From NCBI RefSeq assembly GCF_018130785.1, contig NZ_JAFCJT010000021.1, positions 1 to 64,000 on the forward strand: a DNA stretch of 64,000 nt, written 5' to 3'. The notes under the pieces were generated by a model, which saw nothing but the letters and a program-made list of their open reading frames with translations, was not told the DNA's origin and made no database searches. This document shows positions 34,670 to 43,784 of this stretch, one piece after another. Source of the stretch: Bradyrhizobium liaoningense (GTDB lineage: Bacteria; Pseudomonadota; Alphaproteobacteria; Rhizobiales; Xanthobacteraceae). A program made the translations under genes and the position numbers. The stretch's first letter is position 1. Each line of letters starts with the position of its first letter.

Positions 34670-36265
34670 ATGGCCGAACGGTCCGATCGCGCGCCGGCCC
34701 GATGGCGCCGGCCGTTCCTGCGCTGGCTCGACACCGTCGAGGCGGGCTGGGCCGTTCCGCTTCTCATTGCGTGCTTCGTTGCGATCTGGACGCTCTATCT
34801 GGCCATCGCCTATGCCGGCAGCGGCCTGCACCCCGACACGCTCGAGGCCTGGACGCTCGGGCGCCGTTTCGCGTGGGGCTATCACAAGCATCCGCCGCTG
34901 ATGGGTTGGGTCACGGCGGTATGGACCTCGGTCTTCCCGCTCAGCGACTGGTCGCTGCAACTAATGGCGATGGCCAATGCCGGGCTCGCGCTGTTTTTCG
35001 TCGACCGGATCGCACTGCAGTTCGTGACCGGGCACAAGCGCATCCTGGTGCTGCTGCTCTTGATGCTGACGCCGGCCTATCAGTTCCACGCCCAGCGCTT
35101 CAACGCCAATGCGGTGCTGCTTGCGGTCTGGCCGCTCGCGACCTGGTGTTTTCTGCGCGCGTTCGAGACCCGCAGCGCGGCCTGGGCGGTCGCCGCAGGA
35201 TGCACGACGGCGCTGGCGATGGCCGGCAAATATTATTCGGTCTTCCTCGTCGCGAGCTTTGCATTGGCCGCGCTGGCGCATCCCGCGCGCCGCGCCTATT
35301 TCACCTCCGCTTCGCCCTGGATCTCGGTCGTCACCGGGCTCGCGGCGCTGTCGCCGCACATCTATTGGCTAGCGACCGCTGGCGCGTCGGCCTTCACCTA
35401 CGCGATGGCGCACGCCAACGGCAACATCGTGAGCTCACTCGGTGAAGTGCAGAACTTCCTGCTCGGACTGGTGGCGGCCCTCGGCGCATCAGCCGTCATC
35501 TGGGTGTTCATCGCGGGCACGCGGCTGAAGCAATTCCCGGCCGATTTCGCCGTGATGAGCTCTGGTCTGCGGCTCCTTTTCTACGTAGCGATCGGCACGA
35601 TCGTGCTGCCGGTCCTGACGTCGCTGGCGATGGGCACCGATCTGCCGTCGCTATGGGCGTTGCAAGGGCTGTTCCTGTTCGTCGTGCTGATCGTTTGCGG
35701 CACGCGCTACCCGATCGAGCGGTTCTACACCGTCAACCTCACGGTGATCACCGCGATCGTTGGGCTAGCCGCTGTCTTCGTCGCCGCGCCGATTCACGCC
35801 GTCTATCGCAACAATCACGGCTACGAAGAGGGCCGGAATCTCTACATGCAGGTCGCTGACGAGCTCACCCGCGAGTGGCGCGAACTGACAGGCGAGCCGC
35901 TCGGCGCCGTCAGCGGCGACGATTCGCTGGCCTTTGCGACCGCATTCTACAGCCCGGACCATCCGTCTTACGCGCGACCGTTTGAATTTCAGTACACATG
36001 GGGCGTGCCGCGCAAGACGACATTGGATCGCGGTTGGGCCGCGCTCTGTTTCAGCGGCCAGGACCATTGCGGCAGGTGGATGCAGTCCGTGTCTGCGCGC
36101 ACCGAGCATTTCGTCCGACGCGAGTTCACCGTGCAGGCGACGCTTTGGGGCAAGCCGGGCCTGACGCGGGAGGTGGTCGTGTTGATGGTGCCACCGCGGA
36201 CGAGCAGCGCAACGCCCGAGAGCGCCGCGCAGGATTTCAGCGCCAGCAGGCGGGCTGCGGAGTAG
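34670..36265 (+). CDS. glycosyltransferase family 39-like membrane protein (PMT_2/ArnT type)
   Basis: 531 residues with about eleven hydrophobic helices and a C-terminal soluble part from residue 390. GLHPDTLEAWTLGRRFAWGYHKHPPLMGW after the first helix resembles the acidic loop and HPP motif of lipid-linked-sugar transferases (GT-C fold). It should transfer a sugar from a polyprenyl carrier to a cell-surface acceptor. The start is uncertain: ATG at 34670 (MAERSDRAPARW) or a TTG at 34634; neither has a clear ribosome binding site. Stands alone. Confidence 0.8.
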   Translation: MAERSDRAPARWRRPFLRWLDTVEAGWAVPLLIACFVAIWTLYLAIAYAGSGLHPDTLEAWTLGRRFAWGYHKHPPLMGWVTAVWTSVFPLSDWSLQLMAMANAGLALFFVDRIALQFVTGHKRILVLLLLMLTPAYQFHAQRFNANAVLLAVWPLATWCFLRAFETRSAAWAVAAGCTTALAMAGKYYSVFLVASFALAALAHPARRAYFTSASPWISVVTGLAALSPHIYWLATAGASAFTYAMAHANGNIVSSLGEVQNFLLGLVAALGASAVIWVFIAGTRLKQFPADFAVMSSGLRLLFYVAIGTIVLPVLTSLAMGTDLPSLWALQGLFLFVVLIVCGTRYPIERFYTVNLTVITAIVGLAAVFVAAPIHAVYRNNHGYEEGRNLYMQVADELTREWRELTGEPLGAVSGDDSLAFATAFYSPDHPSYARPFEFQYTWGVPRKTTLDRGWAALCFSGQDHCGRWMQSVSARTEHFVRREFTVQATLWGKPGLTREVVVLMVPPRTSSATPESAAQDFSASRRAAE

Positions 36266-36274
36266 CGCTCGCGT

Positions 36275-36415
36275 TCAGCAATGGCTGTCGCGCACCCGCT
36301 CGAGGCCCTCGCTCGCGAAAGGCGCGGTGAATGGGGCCTGCTCAGCATTCGGCTCAGGAGGTTTCGTTTCCGCCGGACCCGAGGTCTGATGGTCTTCGCT
36401 GAGTTCCAGTTCCAT
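36275..36415 (-). CDS. possible 46-residue protein downstream of the MFS gene
   Basis: An open frame of 46 residues (start MELELSEDHQTSG, end VRDSHC) that is acidic and proline-rich, with AAAGG eight bases before its ATG. It follows the Bcr/CflA gene stop by 54 bases on the same strand. No family, signal or membrane segment recognised. It may be real or chance; the length is too short to judge. Confidence 0.3.
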   Translation of the reverse strand: MELELSEDHQTSGPAETKPPEPNAEQAPFTAPFASEGLERVRDSHC

Positions 36416-36469
36416 TGCGGCGGCCTTTCGAATTGCTGCAGTACAACATCGAGGCCGCCGGGAAGTTCC

Positions 36470-37672
36470 TCACACGATCGGGCGATGATGCGGCTTGAAC
36501 AGCCGTCCCTTCTCCACCACCAGCACGATGGCAAGCGCAGCGAGCGTCGACAGGAAGAAGCCGACCGAGAACGGCAGCAATGTGCCGTCGAAGCTCTGCC
36601 CGATCGCCATGCCGACGACGATGCCGATCAGCGTCGTGATCGAGCCGTAGAGCGAGGATGCGGTGCCGGCGATGTGGCCCTGCGGCTCCATGGCGAGCGC
36701 GGTGAAGTTCGCGACCATCATGCCGAACGAGAACATCATCAGGGCAGACAGCGCCATGAACAGGGAGAGCGGCAGCATGCCGAGGCTTTCCGTCAGCAGC
36801 ATCACGCCCGCCACCGCGGTGTAGAGCGTCAGCGCGCCGTGCGAGATCACGCGCATGCCGAGCCGTCCGACCAGTTTTGCATTGAGGAAGCCGGCGATGG
36901 CAGTGCCGGCCGCGATCGCCGCGAATGCGAGCGGGAAATAATGGCCGAGATGATAGATGCCGGTGAAGACCTGCTGCGCCGAGAAGACATAGGCAAAGAG
37001 CGCGCCTATCACGCTGCCGGCGGCCGTGGCATAGCCGATGGTCTGGCGGTTCGTCACGGTCTGCCGGAACGCCGAGAGCACGTCGGCGGGCGCCAGCGAC
37101 CTGCGCTCGGACTCGGGGAGGGTTTCAGGCAGCCGCAGCACGCTCCATGCGAGCGCGAGCAATCCGTAGAGCATCAGCACGACGAAGATGCCGCGCCATT
37201 GCGTTACCAGCAGCACCGCCTGCCCGAACGACGGCGCGATCACGGGCACCGCGATGAACACCATCATGGCGAGCGACATCACGCTCGCCATCCGGCGGCC
37301 GACATAACAGTCGCGCACGATCGAGGTCGCGATCACGCGCGTTGCCGACGTGCCGAGCCCTTGTAGCGCGCGCGCCAGCAGGAGCGTCTCGAACGAGGGC
37401 GCGGCGACCGCCAGCACGCTCGCCACCGCATAGACGGCCATGCCGCCGAGCAGCACCGGGCGGCGGCCGAAGCGGTCCGACAACGGGCCCATGACGAACT
37501 GGCCTGCGCCGAAGCCGATCAGGAAGGTCGAGAGCACCAGTTGAAGATGGTTGGCATTGGGAATGGTGAAGGCTGCCCCGATGTTGGGCAGCGCCGGCAG
37601 CATCATGTCCATCGCAAGCGGATTCAGCGCCATGATGGACGCGATCACGATGACGAATTCTGGAAAACCCAT
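36470..37672 (-). CDS. Bcr/CflA-type multidrug efflux MFS transporter
   Basis: 400 residues and about twelve helices. The start FPEFVIVIASIMALNPLAMDMMLPALP and the loop GPLSDRFGRRPVLLGG are the DHA1 Bcr/CflA pattern, with LLARALQGLGTSATRVIATSIVRD as the antiporter motif in helix five. It should export drugs or metabolites with proton antiport. The start is ambiguous: ATG at 37672 gives the usual length; a TTG at 37720 with AGGGGTG upstream would add 16 residues. The longer open frame to 37903 has no support. Confidence 0.9.
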   Translation of the reverse strand: MGFPEFVIVIASIMALNPLAMDMMLPALPNIGAAFTIPNANHLQLVLSTFLIGFGAGQFVMGPLSDRFGRRPVLLGGMAVYAVASVLAVAAPSFETLLLARALQGLGTSATRVIATSIVRDCYVGRRMASVMSLAMMVFIAVPVIAPSFGQAVLLVTQWRGIFVVLMLYGLLALAWSVLRLPETLPESERRSLAPADVLSAFRQTVTNRQTIGYATAAGSVIGALFAYVFSAQQVFTGIYHLGHYFPLAFAAIAAGTAIAGFLNAKLVGRLGMRVISHGALTLYTAVAGVMLLTESLGMLPLSLFMALSALMMFSFGMMVANFTALAMEPQGHIAGTASSLYGSITTLIGIVVGMAIGQSFDGTLLPFSVGFFLSTLAALAIVLVVEKGRLFKPHHRPIV

Positions 37673-38043
37673 GGGCCGGTGTCCCGAGGACACCCAATCG
37701 TCGGCATTGACGTCGGACAAGAAGCTCACCCCTGAAATCGAGAGCTTTATCCACGCAGATGCTGCGTTGCACAACCCCTGTTTCGGGATGGCTGTCAGGC
37801 GGGCCCGGGAAGGCAAGAATTGGTGAGGAGCCCACCTTTCCTTGCCGGCCGGGCTCCACAGATCGCGCAATCGCCCGCTGGCCGGAAACCAGTGATTCAC
37901 CATCCCTCCCTAAAGATCGCCGACCGGCGCGGCCTGTCCGTCCAGCAGGATGAAACCGAAACGCATTCTGCCCACAGTGCGGCTGAGACGATGAGGCGCC
38001 GCAGCGGCGCCGAGAGAAACCAAGCTTAACAAGGTATCCGCCT
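37673..38043. other. intergenic region with no recognised gene
   Basis: 371 bases between the divergent MFS and GT87-like genes. It must hold both promoters. The possible 16-codon TTG extension of the MFS gene covers its left edge. I see no RNA gene, strong hairpin or repeat family; open frames in it are short and lack ribosome binding sites. Confidence 0.45.
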
Positions 38044-39375
38044 GTGTCCGACTTGTCCGGTGCAGCACGATGGTTGGAGCCCGCGGCCGACACGGCTGCG
38101 AGACGGAACATCTGGCTGGCCTGCCTGCTCGCGCTGACCGCGCTGCTGGTGCTCGGCAATCTCGCCAACGATGCCAGGCTGGACGTGAAATATGGCTGGG
38201 ACGTGCGCGTCAATTGCGCGGCGGTCGAGGCGCATGCCGACGGGCGCGATCCCTATTTCGTCAAAAATCTCAAGGGCACCGGGCTCTCTTATCCCTATCT
38301 GCCCGTGACGCTCGACGTGTTCCGCCCTTTCTGCGCGGGCGGCCTCCTGATCGATCATTACCGCGGCATCTTTCTCGCTCTCGCCGTGCTCTGCGGGTTG
38401 CTCCTGCCTGGTCTTGGTCACAAACGCACGAATGTGCGCGATGTCGCGCTGAGAGTGCTCTGCGTGCTCGGCGCGTTCGTCGGCTTCGAATGGGTGCAGG
38501 CCTCCGGGAATTTCGCGATCCTGAGCGGTGTGTTCACCGCTCTTGCGCTGACGCTGCTGCTGCGTCCGGCCGCCTCCGGAACGAGCGATGACCCAAGCTT
38601 TCGCTTGCGGCTTGCCGGCGCCGCGCTGCTCGGCCTCGTGACCTCGTTCAAGCTCGTGTTCTTTCCCGTGCTCGCCGCGCTCTATTTCCTGCCGCTGCCG
38701 CGTGCGCGCAAGCTGTTGTTGATCGCGGCGGCGACGGTCGGCTTCGTGCTACCGATCCTGGCGTCGAAGCTGTTTTATCCCGAGCTGTTCGCAAGCTGGC
38801 AGCTTGCGGTCGGCGGACAGATCCCCGGCCAGCATTCCGTCGATCTCCTGGAGACCAACCCGTCGCTGCTGCTACTCGCGCACAGCCTGACGGACCATGC
38901 TGGTCTGGGTGACAGCAAGCCGGCGCTGTTCGCAACCTATGCGCTGTTCGCCGGCGCGCTCGTGCTCGTACCGTTCGCTCTGTCCGTCCTGCGCGCGATC
39001 GGCGGCTGGCCGGTGCGGGGAGGGGGGTCGCTCCCGATGCGGCTGGATCGCTGGCTGATGGATCATCCCCGCGCGGCGATGCGCATCACCGTGCTGGCGA
39101 TGTTCGCGCTCTATCTCAGCTCGCCGCGCCTGAAGGAGTATGCCTTCTTCGAGCTGGCGCTCTATGCGACGATCCTCGTCGTCGATCTTCCGGCCATTGC
39201 GCTCGCAACCTTCCTCACATTCGGCCTCCTGTTGCCGGCACAGATCTCGCTGACAGGGACGCAGTTCGATGGCAGCTACATCCTTCTCATGATCTCCCTG
39301 CTGTGCTTCTGGATCCTGCTCGCCGACTTTCGCGCCGAGCCGAAGCGCCTCGAGGTGGACGGCGCGCAACCATGA
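38044..39375 (+). CDS. polytopic membrane protein, DUF2029/GT87-like
   Basis: 443 residues with ten or so hydrophobic helices. After helix one comes WDVRVNCAAVEAHADGRDPYF and then LSYPYLPVTLDVFRPF, resembling the periplasmic acidic loop and aromatic motif of GT87 (polyprenol-phosphate-mannose-dependent transferases). The exact sugar and acceptor are unknown. Starts with GTG at 38044 after a weak AAGG. Its stop overlaps the start of the next membrane-protein gene (ATGA), so they form an operon pair. Confidence 0.72.
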   Translation: MSDLSGAARWLEPAADTAARRNIWLACLLALTALLVLGNLANDARLDVKYGWDVRVNCAAVEAHADGRDPYFVKNLKGTGLSYPYLPVTLDVFRPFCAGGLLIDHYRGIFLALAVLCGLLLPGLGHKRTNVRDVALRVLCVLGAFVGFEWVQASGNFAILSGVFTALALTLLLRPAASGTSDDPSFRLRLAGAALLGLVTSFKLVFFPVLAALYFLPLPRARKLLLIAAATVGFVLPILASKLFYPELFASWQLAVGGQIPGQHSVDLLETNPSLLLLAHSLTDHAGLGDSKPALFATYALFAGALVLVPFALSVLRAIGGWPVRGGGSLPMRLDRWLMDHPRAAMRITVLAMFALYLSSPRLKEYAFFELALYATILVVDLPAIALATFLTFGLLLPAQISLTGTQFDGSYILLMISLLCFWILLADFRAEPKRLEVDGAQP

Positions 39376-41024
39376 CCGATGTCGCGATGCCGGCAGATCA
39401 GCAGCCCCTTGCCACCGATGCTTCGGCGGGCTGTTGCCCAGATGAACCGACCTTGCCGGGATCTTCAGCCGTAAATGCCTGGACCCAGCCTTCAACTTCG
39501 GCCCTGCTTATCTGGTTGGCCCTTCTTGCCCTGGAAGTCATCGCCGTCCTGCTGCTGTGTGACTCCAGGCTCTTCTTCTCACTGGACGATGCGTATATCC
39601 ATCTTGCGGTCGCCGACCAGATTCTTTCGGGTGGCTACGGGATCAATGTCAGCGAATATTCATCACCAAGTTCATCAATCATCTGGCCGTATTTCCTGGC
39701 TTTGACCGAAACGCTCCATTTAGGCCCGCTCGGTCCATTGCTGATCAATATTGCAGCGGCGGGCTCAACGATCTTCGCCATCATGCGATTTCTGGAGGCG
39801 AGTGGCCTCTTCGATGGTGAAGAGTTGCCGTTCACTTGTCTGATCACGCTACTCGTGATTTTCATCACCAGCGCCGTCGCACTCCCCATGACCGGCATGG
39901 AGCACAGTGTTCACGTCTGCGCGACAATCGTGACCTTCACGGGTCTTGTCGCGACCACCCGTGGATTTGCGCCAACGCCGCTCCACTTCGCTGCACTGGT
40001 GCTGCTTCCTCTGATCCGCTTTGAAGGGATCGCGTTCGCCTGTGCCGCAATCGTGGCGTTCGCGCTGCTGGACCAGCGCCGCTTTGCGGCTGGCGCGGCG
40101 GTCGTTGTCGCCGTAAGTCTATCGGGTTATTGCGTTTTCATGGCCTCGCGCGGGCTGCCGTTGCTGCCAAGTTCCGTGTTGTTGAAGGGCTATCTGACCA
40201 CTCTCGATGAGCCTGCGAGCGAACTGCCAGCTATCGTCAGGAACGTGCTGCGGAGCATGACGACGTCGTACGGACTACGGCTCATCGCGCTCGGCCTTGC
40301 AGTTGCATGGTGTGCCAATTTGTTGCGCGCCGATCGCAAAGTTCTGATCGTCTTTCTGACCGTGATCTTTGCCGTTGGGGCTCATCTCGCATGCGGTCAG
40401 TACGGGTGGTTCAATCGCTACGAGGTCTACATCATGGCGCTCGCCGCGGCCGCGTTGGTGTGGGGGGCCGCAAAGCTCAAGCCCGAGCTTTCCGGACTGC
40501 AATGGGTCCGCGCAAAGATTGGCATGGTTTTGGGGCTTGGTGTCGCCGCGATTCCTTACGTGACGGCGGCAGTGGCAACGCCGCTGGGAGCGAGCGACGT
40601 CTACGAGCAGCAACATCAGATGGCGCGTTTCGCGCAGTCGTTTTACGGGCGTCCGGTCGGAGTCAACGATCTCGGGATGGTCGCGTACGGCAATGACAAC
40701 TACACGCTGGATCTCTGGGGCCTTGGATCGGAGCAGGTACGCAAGGCGAGAATGATGGGAGAATATGGTCCGGCACAGATGGCGGCCCTTGCAGAAGATC
40801 ACCACGTGGGTGTCGTCATGATCTACAGCTCGTGGTTTGCCAAGGGCGTACCGTCAAGCTGGAGGAAGGTTGCCGTGCTGCGAACAAAAAGTGTGACCTT
40901 GTCGTCGCAAGATGTCGATTTTTACATCACCCCGCTGGCCGACAAGGCGGTGGTGGCTTCAGCGTTGTGGGCATTCAAGGCATCGCTCCCATCGCGCGAC
41001 AGGCTGGACATTGTCACTCCGTAA
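39372..41024 (+). CDS. polytopic membrane protein, possible GT-C glycosyltransferase
   Basis: 550 residues: a soluble N-terminal 45, about twelve helices, and a C-terminal periplasmic domain from residue 400. LFFSLDDAYIHLAVADQILSGGYG after helix one has the DD pair and YGIN pattern seen in GT-C-like mannosyl or arabinosyl transferases; GQYGWFNRYEVYI is a later conserved segment. The family assignment is tentative. The ATG overlaps the upstream stop by four bases. Base composition looks less GC-rich than its neighbours, hinting at separate ancestry. Confidence 0.68.
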   Translation: MTDVAMPADQQPLATDASAGCCPDEPTLPGSSAVNAWTQPSTSALLIWLALLALEVIAVLLLCDSRLFFSLDDAYIHLAVADQILSGGYGINVSEYSSPSSSIIWPYFLALTETLHLGPLGPLLINIAAAGSTIFAIMRFLEASGLFDGEELPFTCLITLLVIFITSAVALPMTGMEHSVHVCATIVTFTGLVATTRGFAPTPLHFAALVLLPLIRFEGIAFACAAIVAFALLDQRRFAAGAAVVVAVSLSGYCVFMASRGLPLLPSSVLLKGYLTTLDEPASELPAIVRNVLRSMTTSYGLRLIALGLAVAWCANLLRADRKVLIVFLTVIFAVGAHLACGQYGWFNRYEVYIMALAAAALVWGAAKLKPELSGLQWVRAKIGMVLGLGVAAIPYVTAAVATPLGASDVYEQQHQMARFAQSFYGRPVGVNDLGMVAYGNDNYTLDLWGLGSEQVRKARMMGEYGPAQMAALAEDHHVGVVMIYSSWFAKGVPSSWRKVAVLRTKSVTLSSQDVDFYITPLADKAVVASALWAFKASLPSRDRLDIVTP

Positions 41025-41041
41025 GGCGAGATCACAACGGT

Positions 41042-41296
41042 TTATCGAGGAAGCTTCCAGCAATCGCCGGGATGCAAGCTCGTTTGCTTGAATTCGGTTC
41101 GAGAAGACCAGATTCCGAGCAGGACGAGATAGCTCGTCCAGTCGATGCGAAAATCGGTCAGCAGCAGGCTGCAGCAGAAGCAGGCTAAAGCGATGGCGAT
41201 GAGAGCCCAATTCAATTGGAATGGCCGCAGAGAAATGACCTCGTTCCCTTTTTTTGGTGGGCCGGGCGACGTCTTGCGCCAATCGCATAGCGTCGA
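41042..41296 (-). pseudogene. probable remnant of a membrane protein gene
   Basis: A minus-strand frame without stop codons from about 41296 to the TAA at 41042-41044 encodes a convincing membrane pair: LNWALIAIALACFCCSLLL and TSYLVLLGIW, about 70 residues in all. It has no ATG, GTG or TTG at a sensible place and stops soon after the second hydrophobic segment, so it looks like the 5' part of a decayed membrane-protein gene. It begins right next to the tRNA-Leu gene. The family is not identified. Confidence 0.35.
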
Positions 41297-41304
41297 AAAG
41301 TTGG

Positions 41305-41390
41305 TGCGGGCAGCCGGGGTCGAACCGGCACAGCTCTCACGAGCCGAGGGATTTTAAGTCCCTTGCGTCTACCAATTTCGCCATGCCCGC
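41305..41390 (-). tRNA. tRNA-Leu (anticodon TAA)
   Basis: On the minus strand GCGGGCA (41390-41384) pairs with TGCCCGC (41312-41306). The D-arm region reads TGGCGAAATTGGTAGACGC, the anticodon arm GGGACTTAAAATCCC gives anticodon TAA, a long class-II variable arm CGGCTCGTGAGAGCTG follows, and the T-arm is CCGGTTCGACCCCGG. Discriminator A at 41305 is followed by encoded CCA (41304-41302). Reads UUA and UUG leucine codons, both rare in high-GC genomes. Confidence 0.96.
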
Positions 41391-41565
41391 TTGATCCAAC
41401 GAGATCAAATAGTTAAGTCCACCTCCGGCCGTCTGGAATTGGCGCGTTTTGTGGGCCGGATGGCCGGTTCTTCCTTAAGCGAGCCGGCCGCGCAACGCAA
41501 AGCCTCAATCCGGACATCTGTTGTTGCTTTAGGCATTCTCAATCCACGGGGACTATTCATCCGGC

Positions 41566-41988
41566 ATGACTGCTTCGCTTTCCTCTCCGCTGCGCTTCCG
41601 CGGCGCGCTTGTTGTGCTGTTGGCGGGCGCCGCGCTGTCTGGCTGCGCCGGCATGAGCGAGACGGTCGCCCCGGCCTTTGCCGATCCCGGCAAATACGAA
41701 TTGTACGACTGCAAGCAGCTCGAGGCCGAGCGCAAGACGCTTGCGAGCCGCACCGCCGATTTACAGAAGCTGATGGACAAGGCCGAGACCGGCGCCGGAG
41801 GCGCCGTCGTGTCCGAGCTCGCCTATCGCAACGACTACATCGCGGTGCGCGGCTCGGCGCAGCTTGCCGAAGACGCCTGGCGCCGCAACAGGTGCCGGGA
41901 GACGCCGCCGAACGCGGCGCCGACGGCCTCGGCGCCGCAGCCGCCGGTCATCAAGCCCGCCCCGCGATCTGGCGCCGCCGTTCGCTGA
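41566..41988 (+). CDS. predicted lipoprotein of unknown function
   Basis: 140 residues. The signal peptide ends in the lipobox LSGC with Cys27 as the lipid-modified residue (next residue Ala), so it is probably exported to the outer membrane. The mature part has a charged helix (CKQLEAERKTLASRTADLQ) and a proline/alanine-rich tail. Similar small lipoproteins are common in Bradyrhizobiaceae with no known role. Convergent with the monooxygenase gene, 21 bases apart. Confidence 0.75.
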   Translation: MTASLSSPLRFRGALVVLLAGAALSGCAGMSETVAPAFADPGKYELYDCKQLEAERKTLASRTADLQKLMDKAETGAGGAVVSELAYRNDYIAVRGSAQLAEDAWRRNRCRETPPNAAPTASAPQPPVIKPAPRSGAAVR

Positions 41989-42009
41989 GCCGGCACGACT
42001 GCGCCCCCA

Positions 42010-43212
42010 TCACGGCCGCCAGCCGTAGATCCAGTCCTGCCGCGCCAGCATGCGCTCCGGGCCGAGCGCGCGGATCGCAACATCGCGCGCGATCGCGAGC
42101 GGCCCGCCGAGATGATAGATGCGGCCCTGCTGCCGCGCCGTCCGCTGCACCCGCCGCACCCGCGCCTGTCGCGCGCGGCCATATTGCTTCAGCGCCGCCG
42201 TGACGCCGGCCGCGCTCTCGGCAGCCTCGAGGCTCAGATGCTGAGCGAGCACGGCGGCATCCTCGATCGCCATGCCGGCGCCCTGGGCCGCGAATGGCAG
42301 CATCGCATGCACGGCGTCGCCGAGCAGGCCGATTGGTCCCTCGCTCCAGGGGCAGCCGTCGGGCACGCCGAACAGCGCCCATTTGCGCCAATTGTCGACC
42401 GGGGTGAGCATCATCCTGGCCGGCGATGGCCAGCGCGGTGCCGCGAAGGCGTCCATCACCTCGAGCGGGTCGCCCGGCGTGCTCCAGCCGGGCCTGTTCC
42501 AGGTCCCCGGCAGCACGGCGACCACGTTGATCTGGCGCCCGCCGGCGATGGGATAGGCGACGAGATGGGCGTTCGGACCCATCCAGAGCTGCACCCGCCG
42601 CGCGGTAAAATCCTTCGGCAGTTGCGTGGCATCGAGCGTGCCGCGCCAGGCGATCAGGCCGGAGAAGCGCGGTTGCACCTCGGGAAACAGATGCTGGCGT
42701 ACTGTCGACCAGATGCCGTCGGCGCCGATCAGCGCACTGGCCAGATCGCTGCGGCGTATCGTGCCGCTGCGATGGACGACCGTCAGTCCCTTGGCGTGGG
42801 GCGCCACATCCTCGAAGGTCGCACCCAACTTCAGGTCTATATCGGGGTGATCGGCAACCGCACCGGCCAGTGCGGATTGCAGGTCGGCGCGGTGCACCAC
42901 CCAATAGGGGGCGCCAGCCCGCGCGGAAGCGGCTTCGCCGAGCGGCATGCGCAGCAGTTCGCCGCCGGCCCGCGCGCTCATGACGCAGAGCGCCTCAGGC
43001 GTGACGGCGCGCAGCCTGAGCCTCTCGGTGAGGCCGAGCTCGACCAGCACGCGGCTGGCATTGGGGGAGAGTTGCAGGCCGGCGCCGACTTCCTCAAGCC
43101 GCTCGGCCTTCTCCAGCACGACGATGCGGAAGCCGCGGGCTGCGAGCGCAAGCGCGGCCGTCAGTCCACCGATGCCGGCACCGGCGATGACAATCGTTCT
43201 GGAGAGCGCCAC
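42010..43212 (-). CDS. FAD-dependent aromatic monooxygenase (salicylate hydroxylase-like)
   Basis: 400-residue class A flavoprotein hydroxylase. IVIAGAGIGGLTAALALAARG (8-28) binds the ADP part of FAD, ALIGADGIWSTVR is the DG motif for NAD(P)H and FAD, and GLLGDAVHAMLPFAAQGAGMAIEDA is the GD motif. It resembles salicylate and 3-hydroxybenzoate 6-hydroxylases, which add hydroxyl to phenolic acids; the true substrate is unknown. The only usable start is GTG at 43212. It lies 19 bases after the zinc-finger gene on the same strand. Confidence 0.88.
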   Translation of the reverse strand: MALSRTIVIAGAGIGGLTAALALAARGFRIVVLEKAERLEEVGAGLQLSPNASRVLVELGLTERLRLRAVTPEALCVMSARAGGELLRMPLGEAASARAGAPYWVVHRADLQSALAGAVADHPDIDLKLGATFEDVAPHAKGLTVVHRSGTIRRSDLASALIGADGIWSTVRQHLFPEVQPRFSGLIAWRGTLDATQLPKDFTARRVQLWMGPNAHLVAYPIAGGRQINVVAVLPGTWNRPGWSTPGDPLEVMDAFAAPRWPSPARMMLTPVDNWRKWALFGVPDGCPWSEGPIGLLGDAVHAMLPFAAQGAGMAIEDAAVLAQHLSLEAAESAAGVTAALKQYGRARQARVRRVQRTARQQGRIYHLGGPLAIARDVAIRALGPERMLARQDWIYGWRP

Positions 43213-43231
43213 CCCTGACCGTGAGAGGCGG

Positions 43232-43477
43232 TCAGGCCACCTTGTCCTTCAGCACGCATTCCGGCGGACGGGCTTCGCCCGGCTTCAGGTCGGCGGCGAA
43301 ACGGTACAGCGTCGAGCAATAGGGGCAGATGATCTCGTTGTCGTTGCCGAGGTCCAGGAAGACGTGCGGATGATCGAACGGAGGGTTGGCGCCGACGCAC
43401 ATGAACTCTTGCGAGCCGATCTCGATGACGGGGACACCGGCATCGTTATGGAAGTGCGGGACGACATGGTCGGACAT
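43232..43477 (-). CDS. small zinc-finger protein (CHCC type, NDUFS6-like)
   Basis: 81 residues. Cys27, His36 or His38, Cys51 and Cys54 (FMCVGANPPFDHPHVF and IICPYCSTLYRF) match the CHCC zinc finger also found in the mitochondrial complex I accessory subunit NDUFS6 and in alphaproteobacterial homologues. A role in complex I assembly is plausible but inferred from the family. AGGAT lies upstream of the ATG at 43477. Probably cotranscribed with the monooxygenase gene. Confidence 0.86.
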   Translation of the reverse strand: MSDHVVPHFHNDAGVPVIEIGSQEFMCVGANPPFDHPHVFLDLGNDNEIICPYCSTLYRFAADLKPGEARPPECVLKDKVA

Positions 43478-43784
43478 CGTAGTTCATCCTGGAGTGGCAA
43501 TGGCGGCAGACACAATCAAATACTGACGCGGCATCTTTGAGGCGCCGCGGACCATACTGGTGGGTACAGATGATTGCTAGTCCAGCGGAACCGAAAGGTT
43601 CGCAATTGCCCCATGCTCATTTGCTCATGCAAATTCGACACAATCTTACGGCCAGAGAGAAGCCCTTCTTTCGTCGGGGACGTTGTGTCGCAATTTTGGC
43701 GTACTATGTCTTTGGGCGAGCGGAATTGCGACGAAATACCAACCATCAGGCGCAAATGATCTCGGGACCGTCCAGGCTCTTGGC
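43478..43784. other. intergenic region with a 9-bp inverted repeat
   Basis: 307 bases between divergent genes, more AT-rich than its surroundings. GTCGCAATT at 43687-43695 is matched perfectly by AATTGCGAC at 43724-43732, 28 bases apart; this could be an operator pair or chance. No gene is supported here; the open frames found have no start signals or family features. Confidence 0.4.

Noticed and set aside
43516..43755. 79-codon minus-strand frame in the 43.5-43.8 kb gap
   Set aside because: No ribosome binding site, no hydrophobic or domain pattern, overlaps the inverted-repeat region.
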